This document shows positions 52,436 through 61,260 of a stretch of 64,000 nucleotides of DNA, piece after piece (the stretch's first letter is position 1; each line of letters begins with the position of its first letter). The notes beneath the pieces are model-generated. The model worked only from the letters and a program-made list of their open reading frames with translations. It did not search any database and had not been told where the DNA came from. Source of the stretch: Bacteroidota bacterium (lineage in GTDB: Bacteria; Bacteroidota; Bacteroidia; Flavobacteriales; Weeksellaceae); contig JAHIQD010000019.1 in the NCBI GenBank assembly GCA_018902795.1, positions 62,001 to 126,000 on the forward strand, in the 5' to 3' direction. A program made the translations under genes and the position numbers.

Positions 52436-52775
52436 TTTTCTTAAGATCTTCCTTTACTTTTTCGGCGCTTTTTTCAACTTTCTCTGCGCCTTTTGCAGTG
52501 GCATCTTTTACCTCTTCACCCGCTTTCTGCAGTTTTTCTCCGGCTTTATCGGCGGCGGCATCAATCTTCTCTCCTGCCACATTCAGCTTTTCCTTAGCCT
52601 TTTCAACAGTAGCGTTGATCTGTGCGGAATCCAGTGAGGTAGATTTTTCTGTTTCCACTGTAGTTGTAGTAACACTTCCATCAGGATTTTCGGTGGTCTC
52701 CGTTCTCTTTTCTGCTTTTTTGCAACTTATTAAACTGAAAGAAACTGCAGCTGCAATAAAAAGATAATTTTTCAT
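52431..52775 (-). CDS. LEA-like repeat lipoprotein (114 aa)
   Basis: A 114-residue lipoprotein. The signal peptide ends in the lipobox LISC (cysteine about residue 18). Residues 20-50 are a Thr/Ser/Glu-rich linker. Residues about 55-114 are a continuous charged helix with an 11-residue period (units such as AGEKLQKAGEE, VKDATAKGAEK, VEKSAEKVKED), like group 3 LEA proteins and related stress proteins. Role unknown; desiccation or envelope-stress protection is speculative. A TATATTTG box lies 21 bases upstream, so it has its own promoter. Confidence 0.75.
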   Translation of the reverse strand: MKNYLFIAAAVSFSLISCKKAEKRTETTENPDGSVTTTTVETEKSTSLDSAQINATVEKAKEKLNVAGEKIDAAADKAGEKLQKAGEEVKDATAKGAEKVEKSAEKVKEDLKKK

Positions 52776-52796
52776 ATTTGTTTATTTTGTGATATT

Positions 52797-52804
52797 CAAA
52801 TATA
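52797..52804 (-). promoter_or_regulatory. -7 box TATATTTG of the LEA-like lipoprotein gene
   Basis: Minus-strand TATATTTG, 21 bases before the ATG of the 114-aa gene. It lies in the short gap after the upstream lipoprotein gene. Confidence 0.55.
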
Positions 52805-52811
52805 AAAAAAA

Positions 52812-53177
52812 TTAAGGAATCAGACCGTTTTCTGCAGAATGAACTTCAACCTTTTCTTTCTTTGCAGCTTCGGCTTTTTTCTTCTCATCAGCAGATTTTT
52901 TATCGAGTTTTTCTTTTTCCTCTTTCATCTTATTCAGCAGTTTTTCTTCCTCAAGTTTTGTTTGAATTTTCCGGAGCGAATCCTGATATTTAAGGGACGA
53001 AATTTTAATCTTTCTCGCAACATCCACCGAAGTGGCTCCAACTGAAAAAGAATCTACGGCTATAGTATCATAAGGCGGAACGGCAGTAGATCCCTGAACT
53101 TCAATATGGGTTTTATCGGTTTTGTTACCGCAAGAAATCAACAATAAAAAGAAAGAAAGTGTTATGATGCTTTTCAT
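52812..53177 (-). CDS. Hypothetical lipoprotein (121 aa)
   Basis: A 121-residue lipoprotein with lipobox LISC (cysteine at residue 16) after a clear signal peptide. The mature part has a short polar segment and then a charged helix (about 65-110), rich in Lys and Glu (LEEEKLLNKMKEEKEKLDKK), possibly a coiled coil. No family recognised. It begins two bases after the stop of the EEP nuclease gene, so it is the last member of the mutL-rhomboid-EEP transcript. Confidence 0.7.
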   Translation of the reverse strand: MKSIITLSFFLLLISCGNKTDKTHIEVQGSTAVPPYDTIAVDSFSVGATSVDVARKIKISSLKYQDSLRKIQTKLEEEKLLNKMKEEKEKLDKKSADEKKKAEAAKKEKVEVHSAENGLIP

Positions 53178-53179
53178 TT

Positions 53180-54157
53180 TTAATCAATTTTAAATTCAGT
53201 AATCACGGGGAAGTGATCCGACAGTTTAACACTTCTGTCAACTTTATAACTGATGGGTCTGATATTTTCCGAGCAGAAAACATAATCAATCCTGATCGGA
53301 AATTTGTAATCGTGAAAACTTGTGGAGCTGCCGTTTCCCGTTTCTACAAAGACATCTTTCAGGTTTTTACCTAAATGATAATATTCATAAGAAGTAGGAA
53401 CCGCATTGAAATCTCCTGCTAAGATGACCGGATAAGGCGACTGATCAATTGCTGTCCGGATCTCCGCAATCTCCTGCTGGTGAATTTTAAATGTTGGAAC
53501 CAGTTTTTTCAGAATGTATTTCAGTTTCATCTGGTTCTGATCAAAATCCTGCGTAGGCTTCACTTTTCCTTTATCAAAAGAAAACGGCGTTAAATACACA
53601 TTCACGATACGCAGAATTTTCCCCTTGAATTCAATATCAGCATAAAAAGCATTGCCGTTTCCAGTGGCAGCAAGCTTTCCCTGACTGATAATCCTGGTTT
53701 TGGAATTTAAGGCTACAATTTCATAATCTTTCGTCCTGTTTTCATAACCTGGAATATTTAATTCCGATCCATATTCCTGACCTAAAATAATATCAGCATC
53801 CGTATTTTTAAGATATTCATAAATTTTATCTTTTCCGAAAATTCCACCTTTCAAATTGAGCGTGACAACTTTCAGGTTGGGTCTCTCCGAAGGCTTCCCT
53901 TTGAAATTAATCCATCTTGTTGTGGGAATAATTAGCGGTATCGAAAGAATTAAAAATAAAAAGACCCGCTTTTTCCAAAGAACGATCCAGAAAAAGCAGA
54001 GAACGATATTTACAATCATTAAAACCGGAAACAGCAGGGAAAGCATATTCAGCCAGGGGAAAAATTTTGGCTGAACATACGAATTCAGTAACGTCCCGAG
54101 TAAAAGAACGATAATAAAAAGATGAATGAGTGTTAAAATTAACCGCAGAAGCTTCAC
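53180..54157 (-). CDS. Membrane-anchored endonuclease/exonuclease/phosphatase family protein
   Basis: A 325-residue protein with three N-terminal membrane helices (about 5-25, 33-55 and 65-85) followed by an EEP (DNase I-like) domain. Catalytic segments are LKVVTLNLKGG (about 99-109), DIILGQEYG with the metal-binding glutamate, VILAGDFNAVPTS with the D-x-N motif, and the terminal SDHFPVITEF with the catalytic D-H pair, so the active site looks complete. Substrate may be nucleic acid, phosphoinositide-like lipid or other phosphoester; the domain is probably periplasmic. It lies between the rhomboid gene and a lipoprotein gene in one operon. Confidence 0.88.
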   Translation of the reverse strand: MKLLRLILTLIHLFIIVLLLGTLLNSYVQPKFFPWLNMLSLLFPVLMIVNIVLCFFWIVLWKKRVFLFLILSIPLIIPTTRWINFKGKPSERPNLKVVTLNLKGGIFGKDKIYEYLKNTDADIILGQEYGSELNIPGYENRTKDYEIVALNSKTRIISQGKLAATGNGNAFYADIEFKGKILRIVNVYLTPFSFDKGKVKPTQDFDQNQMKLKYILKKLVPTFKIHQQEIAEIRTAIDQSPYPVILAGDFNAVPTSYEYYHLGKNLKDVFVETGNGSSTSFHDYKFPIRIDYVFCSENIRPISYKVDRSVKLSDHFPVITEFKID

Positions 54158-54166
54158 GAAATATAA

Positions 54167-54898
54167 TTAATTGATTCTGAAACGGTTCTTCTTCCAATAA
54201 CTGGCCAAAATGTAACCCACAATTGCACCGCCAACATGAGCCAAATGAGCAATTCCGCCCACATTTCCGGTAACTCCCAAAACTACAGAACCGATGATCA
54301 CGACCGGAAGCACATATTTTACCTTAACAGGAACCGGAATAAACATGATCATGATTTTAGCATCCGGATAAAGTGTCGCAAAAGCGGCAATGACTCCGAA
54401 AATCGCTCCGGAAGCTCCTACCATCGGAACGGTAATAATCGACTGCAGATTACTGATAAGTCCCTGCTGTGCAAGAATTGCTTCTGAACTCCCTCTGAAT
54501 GGAACATTTTCTCCATTCATATAGCCGTTCAGATCGAAACCGAAACTTTGCAGACTTGTTTTTATCTGTTCAACTTCTACAAAATTCCATAAATTAAAAA
54601 GGAAAAAAGCTCCCAATCCACTGACGAAATAGAGAATCAGATACTTTTTTTCGCCTAAAACCTGCTCCAGTACCGGTCCAAAACTATACAGCGTGAGCAT
54701 GTTAAATAAGATATGCATCAGACTGCCGTGCATAAACATATGCGTAAGTATTTGCCACGAATGAAAAAACGGGGAAAAAGGATAAAATGCGGCTAAATAC
54801 CTGTACATCAAATCACTGTTCAAAAAATAAGTGAGAATAAATACAATTGCATTAATAATAATGATATTGCGGGTAATTGGCGGTATATTGTTAAACAT
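54167..54898 (-). CDS. Rhomboid family intramembrane serine protease
   Basis: A 243-residue membrane protease with about six helices. The first conserved motif is HMFMHGSLMHILFNM (about 53-67), the nucleophile is Ser163 in GASGAIFG, and the catalytic His221 is in AHLAHVGGAIVGY, so both catalytic residues are present. Substrates are single-pass membrane proteins, not predictable here. It has an unusually long loop between helices (about 105-150). The ATG is five bases after the mutL stop and its stop nine bases before the EEP gene, so all are co-transcribed. Confidence 0.93.
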   Translation of the reverse strand: MFNNIPPITRNIIIINAIVFILTYFLNSDLMYRYLAAFYPFSPFFHSWQILTHMFMHGSLMHILFNMLTLYSFGPVLEQVLGEKKYLILYFVSGLGAFFLFNLWNFVEVEQIKTSLQSFGFDLNGYMNGENVPFRGSSEAILAQQGLISNLQSIITVPMVGASGAIFGVIAAFATLYPDAKIMIMFIPVPVKVKYVLPVVIIGSVVLGVTGNVGGIAHLAHVGGAIVGYILASYWKKNRFRIN

Positions 54899-54903
54899 CA
54901 GTT

Positions 54904-56667
54904 TTAAAATTTATTTTTTAATTCGTCAAGCGGAATTTCTATAAAACATCTTTTTCCGGTAGGTAAAAACTCCGGGAAACCGAGTTCGGTGAAATCTCTG
55001 ATGACCTGTTCTGCATCTACTTTATAAAGGAAATCGAAACGGGATTTGCTTTGGGTTTTGTTCCACTGGTTATGATAAAAACTCAGGAACTCTTCTTCGG
55101 TTTTATATTCCAGAATTTCAAAAAGATTCTCCATGAATTTCATCACCTGAGTTTCTTTCAAACCTTCGGGAACTGCATCAATCCTTAAAACATTATCGTT
55201 GGCGATAATCATTTCAAACCCAAGTTCAGGCAAATATTTTTTAATGGAACGGAATTTATTTTTTTCCGTTTCGTTCATGTGATATTCCAGAGAAAACAGC
55301 AAAGTATGTTTGTCGCTGCTGCGTTTTTTCTTTGCATTTCTTTCGCTTACCACCAAACGGTGCATTCTGCCCAAATCAAGCATCAGTGTTTTTCCGCCTT
55401 TATTGAAAAGCCAGTAACCGTTCGGGAGCCGCATTAAATCTTCATCGAAATCTTCATCTTCAAAAAGATTGATTTTTGAAGGTTCCGCCGGAATATTCTG
55501 CTGATACATTTCCGTTATCGCTCTGGTTTCACCTGCGGAAACTCTTTCTTCAAGAAACGGATTATAATCCCGGTCAACAGTAATTTCAGGTGCTCTGAAA
55601 CTTCCGCCACCGCTGCTTTTCTGATGAACAAAAGCATCAATACTGGTATCTCTATCGAAATCCAGACTTGGTGCTACATTATAAATTCCTAAAGATTTCT
55701 TGATGGTTGAACGCACCAAAGCGAAAATTAAATTTTCATCTTCGAATTTAACTTCCGTTTTTTGCGGATGAATATTTACATCAACTTTTTCAGGATCCAA
55801 TTCCAGAAAAAGGAAAAATGTCGGGATATAACCCGGCAAAAGCAATCCTTCAAACGCTTCCTGAACCGCTTTATTGAAATAGGCACTTCGGAAAAACCTT
55901 CCGTTGACGAAGAAAAACTGTTCACCACGTACTTTTTTGGCTCCTTCAGGTTTTGCTACGAATCCGTTGAGTTTTACCCAGCCTAAATCTTCTTTTATCG
56001 GAACTAAAATCTGATGTAGTTTACGGCCGAAAATCTCAACAATTCTTTGCAGTAAGCTTGATTTTCTCAACCTGAACACAACGTCATCGTTGTGAAAAAG
56101 TTCAAAATCAAGATTTTCATGCGCCAATGCAACACGCTGAAATTCATCAATGATATGACGGAATTCTACATTATTATTCTTGAGAAATTTGCGTCTTGCC
56201 GGAACGTTATAGAAAAGGTTTTTCACTAAAAAGTTAGAGCCTTCTACAGTTTGTATCGGCTCCTGAAACTGAAAACCGCCACCTTCAATATAAATATTGG
56301 TCCCGGTTTTGGCGTCTTTGGTCTTGGTTTTTAATTCAACCTGCGCAACAGCTGCGATGGAAGCAAGCGCTTCGCCACGGAAACCTTTGGTGGAAATTCT
56401 GAAAATATCCTCAGTCGTACTGATTTTTGACGTGGCATGTCTTTCGAAAGCGAGCCTCGCGTCGGTATCGCTCATTCCGCTTCCGTTGTCCACTACCTGA
56501 ATTAAATTTTTGCCTGCATCACGAATGATGAGTTCTACTTTTGTAGCACCTGCATCAATGGCATTCTCCATGAGTTCTTTCACGATAGATGCAGGCCGCT
56601 GCACCACTTCACCCGCGGCGATTTGGTTGGCAACATGATCCGGTAAAAGTTTTATAATATCTGACAT
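54904..56667 (-). CDS. mutL: DNA mismatch repair protein MutL
   Basis: A 587-residue mismatch-repair GHL ATPase. N-terminal motifs are all present: ELMENAIDAGA, VDNGSGM, RHATSKI, TKGFRGEALASI. The C-terminal dimerisation domain is present, but where the endonuclease motif DQHAxxExxxxE is expected it reads DLGRMHRLVVSE (about 431-442, near 55345-55377), so the metal-dependent nicking residues look missing, as in E. coli-type MutL. A TTG 18 bases upstream would add six residues, but it lies inside the TATTTTTG promoter box, so the ATG at 56665-56667 (MSDIIKLLPDHVANQIAAG) is chosen. First gene of a four-gene operon. Confidence 0.95.
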   Translation of the reverse strand: MSDIIKLLPDHVANQIAAGEVVQRPASIVKELMENAIDAGATKVELIIRDAGKNLIQVVDNGSGMSDTDARLAFERHATSKISTTEDIFRISTKGFRGEALASIAAVAQVELKTKTKDAKTGTNIYIEGGGFQFQEPIQTVEGSNFLVKNLFYNVPARRKFLKNNNVEFRHIIDEFQRVALAHENLDFELFHNDDVVFRLRKSSLLQRIVEIFGRKLHQILVPIKEDLGWVKLNGFVAKPEGAKKVRGEQFFFVNGRFFRSAYFNKAVQEAFEGLLLPGYIPTFFLFLELDPEKVDVNIHPQKTEVKFEDENLIFALVRSTIKKSLGIYNVAPSLDFDRDTSIDAFVHQKSSGGGSFRAPEITVDRDYNPFLEERVSAGETRAITEMYQQNIPAEPSKINLFEDEDFDEDLMRLPNGYWLFNKGGKTLMLDLGRMHRLVVSERNAKKKRSSDKHTLLFSLEYHMNETEKNKFRSIKKYLPELGFEMIIANDNVLRIDAVPEGLKETQVMKFMENLFEILEYKTEEEFLSFYHNQWNKTQSKSRFDFLYKVDAEQVIRDFTELGFPEFLPTGKRCFIEIPLDELKNKF

Positions 56668-56682
56668 TCTTTTATAATCCCA

Positions 56683-56690
56683 CAAAAATA
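56683..56690 (-). promoter_or_regulatory. -7 box TATTTTTG of the mutL operon
   Basis: Minus-strand TATTTTTG, 15 bases before the mutL ATG. It overlaps an alternative TTG codon and so argues for the ATG start. Confidence 0.55.
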
Positions 56691-56740
56691 ACGATTAGAT
56701 CCGGGGTTTTGAAAATTTAATGATTAATACTTTTCCGCAA

Positions 56741-57460
56741 TTATCTGTATTTAGCTGCGTCTATTTTTGTTGAAACTTTGTGAAAGATTTTTTCAGAAAG
56801 ATTTCTTTTGTCTGAAAGATGTTTCAGCTCAAATATTCTTTTCTTTCTGATGACCATAAAATGATAATCCTCTTCTTCCCAGATTCCGTATTTCTCGAAA
56901 TAAACAAGTTCTAATCCATGCTTTTCAAGATGTTTCATGATTGTAAAAAGTTCCACTTCCTGATCGATGACCTGCAAACTTTCAGGATGGTTAATCCTCG
57001 CATAACCAATGTATTGCGGGTTCGGAATATTAATAAGGATATTGGTTTTTTCAGTAGCGATTTGGGCTAAATTTCCGAAAAGTTCTTCGTGATGTTCCAA
57101 AGGAATATGTTCAATCACATCCATGAGGGTAATCATCTCGAAATCTGAATTTTTTGGCTGATATTTTACCACATCGGCAACATCAAAATAAATGTTCTTT
57201 TTGTGTTTCAGTTCCTGCTGGGCAACTGCAATGCTTTTTTCACTTAAATCAACCGCTTCAATAATTCCGTTAGTCACTTTTTTAGCCAGAAGTTTTGTAA
57301 AAATTCCAACGCCACAACCGAGTTCGAGAACTTTAGAATCAACATTCAATCCGCCGTTAATCAGTCTTTTGTAAAGGGAGATGAGCCTTTCATTGGCTCC
57401 TATTTTTAGCTGTCTCTGAACGTACTCATCATAAAATTCAGAGATTTCATTTTGTTTCAT
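56741..57460 (-). CDS. Class I SAM-dependent methyltransferase
   Basis: A 239-residue soluble methyltransferase. Motif I is KVLELGCGVGIFTKLLA (about 60-76), motif II has DLSEKSIAVAQ, and MDVIEHIPLEHHEELF (about 117-132) is like UbiG/Methyltransf_11-type small-molecule methyltransferases. The C-terminal part (about 165-239) is charged and lacks known substrate domains. Genes for the quinone pathway are not nearby, so the substrate is open. It follows the prolyl oligopeptidase gene after a terminator. Confidence 0.85.
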   Translation of the reverse strand: MKQNEISEFYDEYVQRQLKIGANERLISLYKRLINGGLNVDSKVLELGCGVGIFTKLLAKKVTNGIIEAVDLSEKSIAVAQQELKHKKNIYFDVADVVKYQPKNSDFEMITLMDVIEHIPLEHHEELFGNLAQIATEKTNILINIPNPQYIGYARINHPESLQVIDQEVELFTIMKHLEKHGLELVYFEKYGIWEEEDYHFMVIRKKRIFELKHLSDKRNLSEKIFHKVSTKIDAAKYR

Positions 57461-57499
57461 TGGGTAAAAATAAGGATTTTTCTTGTTCTTTATTAATCA

Positions 57500-57528
57500 A
57501 AAACTTCCTGAGAATCCCAGGAAGTTTT
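57500..57528 (-). terminator. Terminator of the prolyl oligopeptidase gene
   Basis: AAAACTTCCTG (57500-57510) pairs with CAGGAAGTTTT (57518-57528), followed on the minus strand by TTTTTGATTAA. Confidence 0.85.
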
Positions 57529-57551
57529 CATATCAATTTTGAGTCCGTTTA

Positions 57552-59666
57552 TTATTTTTTCAAATTCTTAAACCCCATTTCAAACAATGCAAAACTCAGC
57601 AAATCAGCATTTTCACCAATTACCTGATCAGTACTTCTTCCGGCGCCGTGTCCTGCATTTACTTCAATCCTTACCAAAACCGGATTGTTGCAAGCCTGTT
57701 TTTCTTGAAGTTCAGCCCCGAATTTAAACGAATGCGCCGGAACTACTCTATCGTCGTGATCACTTGTGATAATCATGGTTGACGGATAACAAACTCCTTT
57801 TTTTACATTGTGAACCGGTGAATAAGATTTCAGATAATCGAACATTTCTTTATTGTCTTCGGCGGTTCCATAATCATAGCTCCAACCCGCACCGGCAGTG
57901 AATTTATTATAACGAAGCATGTCCAGAACTCCTACGCCCGGGAAAGCAACTTTTGCCAAATCGGGACGCATTGTCATGGTGGCTCCCACTAAAAGCCCTC
58001 CGTTTGAACGGCCGGAAAGCGCCATGAATTCTTTAGAAGTATAGCCTTTGCTCTGTAAATATTCTCCGGCTGCGATAAAATCCTCAAACACATTTTTCTT
58101 TTGCAGCTTCGTTCCCGCATCGTGCCATTTCTTTCCGTACTCACCGCCGCCACGAATATTTGGAACGGCGTAAATTCCACCATTTTCCATCCAGATGGCA
58201 TTTACCACTGAAAATGCAGGCTGCAGACTGATGTTGAATCCACCGTAGGAATACAGAATCGTAGGATTTTTACCGTCGAGTTTTGTCCCTTTTTTGTAAT
58301 TGATCATCATCGGGATTTTCGTTCCGTCTTTCGATGTGTAGAAAACCTGTTCTGAAACATAATTTTCCGGGTTGAATTTTACTTTCGGTTTCTGATAAAC
58401 TTCAGATTTACCGCTGTCTGCATTGAATTTATAAGTTGTTCCGGGAGTAATATAGTTGGTGAACGAAAAATACAGATCCTTTTCCTTAGCTTTTCCACCA
58501 AAACCTGACGCAGTACCGATTCCAGGCAAACCGATAGTTCTGATCAGTTTTCCGTCATAATCAAACTGTTTCACAGAAGTAACAGCGTCTTTCATATATT
58601 TTGCAAAAATATAACCTCCTCCTGTTGAAACACTCAACACATTTTCAGTTTCTGGAATCACATCTATCCAAACTTCGGGTTTATTGATATTGAATTTCAC
58701 CAAACGCATATTGGGAGCGTTTTTATCGGTTATAGCATAAATAAAATCTCCTTTGGAATCAACGAAGTCGGTATTGAAATCATATCCTTTCTGAACCGGA
58801 ATAAAATCGGTTTTCTTCCTTAAATCTTTAATATAAAGTTCATTTCCGCTCGTGGCTTCCGAAGCACTCAGAACTTCATATCTTTCGTCATCAGAAACTC
58901 CGATTCCCATGTATCTCCGTTTGAAATTTTCGCCGCCGATAACCAGTTTATCCGCAGACTGTTTCGTTCCCAATTTGTGGAAATATACTTTATGCGTATC
59001 AGTTTTTGCAGAAAGCTCACTTCCTTTCGGCTTGTCATAGCTTGAATAGAAAAATCCTTCATCGCCTAACCACGAAGCTCCGGAAAACTTAACGTCAATA
59101 ATGGTTTCGTCGATTACTTTCTTTGTTAAAGCATCAAGAATAATGATTTTATTCCAGTCGCTTCCGCCTTCAGAAATTGAATAGGCTACTAAAGTTCCTT
59201 TCTTATTGAATGAAACGCCTGCTAATGAAGTCGTTCCTTTTTCGGAAAATTTATTAGGATCCAGAAAAACTTCGGTTTTGCCGGCTTTATCAGTTCTGTA
59301 AAGTACAGACTGAGCCTGAAGTCCGTCATTTTTATAATAATACGTATAATCGCCTTCTTTGAAAGGAGCTCCTATTTTTTCATAATTCCAGATGTCTTTC
59401 AGCTGCGCGCGGATTTCTTCACGGAAAGGGATTTTCTGCAGATAATTATTGGTAAATGCCACTTCGCGCTGCACCCAGTCTTTGGTATCTTCGGCACGGT
59501 CATCTTCCAGCCAGCGGTAAGAATCTTCAACTTTGTTTCCGAAATAATCATCGGAATGGGAAACTTTTTTGGTTTCAGGATACTTGAAATTATTAGTCAT
59601 TTTTTGTGCACTCAGCATGTTAACTGCAAAAGCAGCAACAGCAACAGTTAGAATTTGTACTTTCAT
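57552..59666 (-). CDS. Prolyl oligopeptidase family serine peptidase
   Basis: A 704-residue exported S9A peptidase that cuts short peptides after proline. A signal peptide (about 1-20, ending MLSAQ) precedes a seven-bladed propeller (about 90-430) and an alpha/beta-hydrolase domain (about 440-704, plus N-terminal residues). The nucleophile is Ser554 in SGRSNGGLLV, with Asp near 638 in DHDDRVVPAHS and His673 in NAGHGAG. Segments such as SWLGDEGFFYSSYDKP are typical of true prolyl oligopeptidases. It acts in the periplasm. A TATTTTTG box lies 14 bases upstream of the ATG. Confidence 0.94.
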   Translation of the reverse strand: MKVQILTVAVAAFAVNMLSAQKMTNNFKYPETKKVSHSDDYFGNKVEDSYRWLEDDRAEDTKDWVQREVAFTNNYLQKIPFREEIRAQLKDIWNYEKIGAPFKEGDYTYYYKNDGLQAQSVLYRTDKAGKTEVFLDPNKFSEKGTTSLAGVSFNKKGTLVAYSISEGGSDWNKIIILDALTKKVIDETIIDVKFSGASWLGDEGFFYSSYDKPKGSELSAKTDTHKVYFHKLGTKQSADKLVIGGENFKRRYMGIGVSDDERYEVLSASEATSGNELYIKDLRKKTDFIPVQKGYDFNTDFVDSKGDFIYAITDKNAPNMRLVKFNINKPEVWIDVIPETENVLSVSTGGGYIFAKYMKDAVTSVKQFDYDGKLIRTIGLPGIGTASGFGGKAKEKDLYFSFTNYITPGTTYKFNADSGKSEVYQKPKVKFNPENYVSEQVFYTSKDGTKIPMMINYKKGTKLDGKNPTILYSYGGFNISLQPAFSVVNAIWMENGGIYAVPNIRGGGEYGKKWHDAGTKLQKKNVFEDFIAAGEYLQSKGYTSKEFMALSGRSNGGLLVGATMTMRPDLAKVAFPGVGVLDMLRYNKFTAGAGWSYDYGTAEDNKEMFDYLKSYSPVHNVKKGVCYPSTMIITSDHDDRVVPAHSFKFGAELQEKQACNNPVLVRIEVNAGHGAGRSTDQVIGENADLLSFALFEMGFKNLKK

Positions 59667-59680
59667 TAAATCAATTTTAC

Positions 59681-59688
59681 CAAAAATA
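59681..59688 (-). promoter_or_regulatory. -7 box TATTTTTG of the prolyl oligopeptidase gene
   Basis: Minus-strand TATTTTTG, 14 bases before the ATG at 59664-59666. No -33 TTTG at the usual distance. Confidence 0.5.
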
Positions 59689-59799
59689 TAACTTTTATAT
59701 TATTTTGGCGATTGTTACCTAAACATTAACAAACTTTACCATTATTTAATATTCAAAGGGTATGCATTTTGCTTAAATTTATGCTCAGAAAAAAGTAAT

Positions 59800-59997
59800 A
59801 TGAAAAAAGAAACAGGAATTTTATTGGCAGGAAGTATGGGAGTATTAATCGGTCTTGGATTTTTGGGTGTACAAAAATTTTTCTCCAAAAAACATAAAGA
59901 ATATCATGATTATTATTCAGATTTTCACCGCCATTTTGAAAAAAGACACAAAAAAGAAGAAGGACACCACGGCGTGGAATACTTATCGATGCTTTAA
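59800..59997 (+). CDS. Small His/Lys-rich membrane protein (65 aa)
   Basis: A 65-residue protein with one hydrophobic helix (about 6-25, ILLAGSMGVLIGLGFLGV) containing a GxxxG-like spacing, followed by a highly charged tail with clustered histidines (KKHKEYHDYYSDFHRHFEKR, then HH near the end). Family not recognised. The tail could bind metal or nucleic acid; that is speculation. It is a single gene with a strong terminator, between the divergent prolyl oligopeptidase gene and the radical SAM gene. The single long frame and the terminator favour a real gene. Confidence 0.65.
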   Translation: MKKETGILLAGSMGVLIGLGFLGVQKFFSKKHKEYHDYYSDFHRHFEKRHKKEEGHHGVEYLSML

Positions 59998-60016
59998 AAG
60001 CAATGCCTTAATAACG

Positions 60017-60047
60017 AATCCTGATTTTTATGAAATCAGGATTTTTT
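60017..60047 (+). terminator. Terminator of the small membrane protein gene
   Basis: AATCCTGATTT (60017-60027) pairs with AAATCAGGATT (60033-60043), five-base loop, and Ts run to 60047. Confidence 0.9.
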
Positions 60048-60116
60048 GTGGAAAACTTCGTTCTTAAAACTTATTATTTTAGTTTGTTCCCAATTTAATT
60101 TAGCAAATCAGAAAAA

Positions 60117-61163
60117 ATGATGTCGAAAGAAAACTTCATTAAAGGTCAGGGTGCACAGCGAAACGAAAATAACCGTTTCGACCGTTTTACTTTTGAGCCT
60201 GAGGAAAATGATTTCCAGACCGCTAAAACTACTTTTACGGAAGTTTTCCCGAAAACCATCGTTAATGATGTGAAAAGTCCGGATCTTAGGATGGAATATT
60301 CTCTGAATCCTTACCAAGGCTGCGAACACGGCTGTTCCTACTGTTTTGCACGACCAACTCATGAATATTGGGGATTTTCCGCCGGAACTGACTTTGAAAG
60401 AAAAATAATGGTGAAGAAAAATGCACCTGAACTTCTCGAGAAATTTTTCCGGAAAAGGAATTATATTCCCAAAACCATAACCCTTTCAGGAAATACCGAC
60501 TGTTATCAACCCGCCGAAAGAACATTTGAAATTACCCGGAAAATACTTAAACTCTGTCTGGAATACCGTCATCCGGTTTCGATATTAACGAAAAATGCTT
60601 TGGTTTTACGCGATCTGGATATTCTGAAACCAATGGCAGAGCAGAATTTGGTTTCCGTTTCATTAAGTATACCGACAATCAACGAAGAAATCCGTCGAAA
60701 AATGGAACCCAGAACTTCCTCCGTAAAAAATAAGCTGAAAGCCATCGAAATTCTTGCAGAAAATAAAATACCGACCGGAGTAATGGTTGCACCGGTAATT
60801 CCCGGACTGACGAGCGATGAAAGTCTTAATATTCTTAAAACCATTTCTGAAGCAGGCGCTGAAAAATTCGGATATGTCCTGGTAAGATTAAATGATACTG
60901 TGGAACCGGTTTTTGTGAACTGGATTAATGCACATTTCCCCGACAGAGCGCAGAAAGTTTTAAACCTGATCCGATCAATGCGCGGCGGAAACTTAGGCGA
61001 AAAAAGATACCACGAAAGATACAAAGGCGAAGGAAACATTGCTGAAATGATTCACGATACATTTGCTTTAGGGAAAAGAAAATACTTCGCGGATAAACAA
61101 CCTACTGCACTTTCGGCTGAAAATTTCACGGGAACCAAAGATCAGCAGCTCAAACTTTTTTAG
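60117..61163 (+). CDS. Radical SAM protein, PA0069/SplB-like family
   Basis: A 348-residue radical S-adenosylmethionine enzyme. The iron-sulfur motif CEHGCSYC (C-x3-C-x2-C, about 69-76) is followed by FARPTHEYWGFSAGTDFE, the hallmark of the PA0069 family, and TLSGNTDCYQPAERTFEITR with its conserved cysteine. The family is related to spore photoproduct lyase and has no settled substrate. SAM-binding residues are in SVSLSIPTINEEI. The start may be either of two adjacent ATGs (60117 or 60120). It is a monocistronic gene, 97 bases before the SpmA-SpmB fusion gene. Confidence 0.92.
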   Translation: MMSKENFIKGQGAQRNENNRFDRFTFEPEENDFQTAKTTFTEVFPKTIVNDVKSPDLRMEYSLNPYQGCEHGCSYCFARPTHEYWGFSAGTDFERKIMVKKNAPELLEKFFRKRNYIPKTITLSGNTDCYQPAERTFEITRKILKLCLEYRHPVSILTKNALVLRDLDILKPMAEQNLVSVSLSIPTINEEIRRKMEPRTSSVKNKLKAIEILAENKIPTGVMVAPVIPGLTSDESLNILKTISEAGAEKFGYVLVRLNDTVEPVFVNWINAHFPDRAQKVLNLIRSMRGGNLGEKRYHERYKGEGNIAEMIHDTFALGKRKYFADKQPTALSAENFTGTKDQQLKLF

Positions 61164-61260
61164 CCTTACCTTATCCTTTAAGAATTTAAAAATCAATAAA
61201 TTTTGTTGTGGGAACAAGATTGCTTGAACTTTTTGGTTATTTTTATCAAAATTTTCAGAA

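Noticed and set aside
56668..56685. TTG start of mutL at 56685
   Set aside because: It lies within the minus-strand TATTTTTG promoter box; the ATG at 56667 gives the normal MutL N-terminus.
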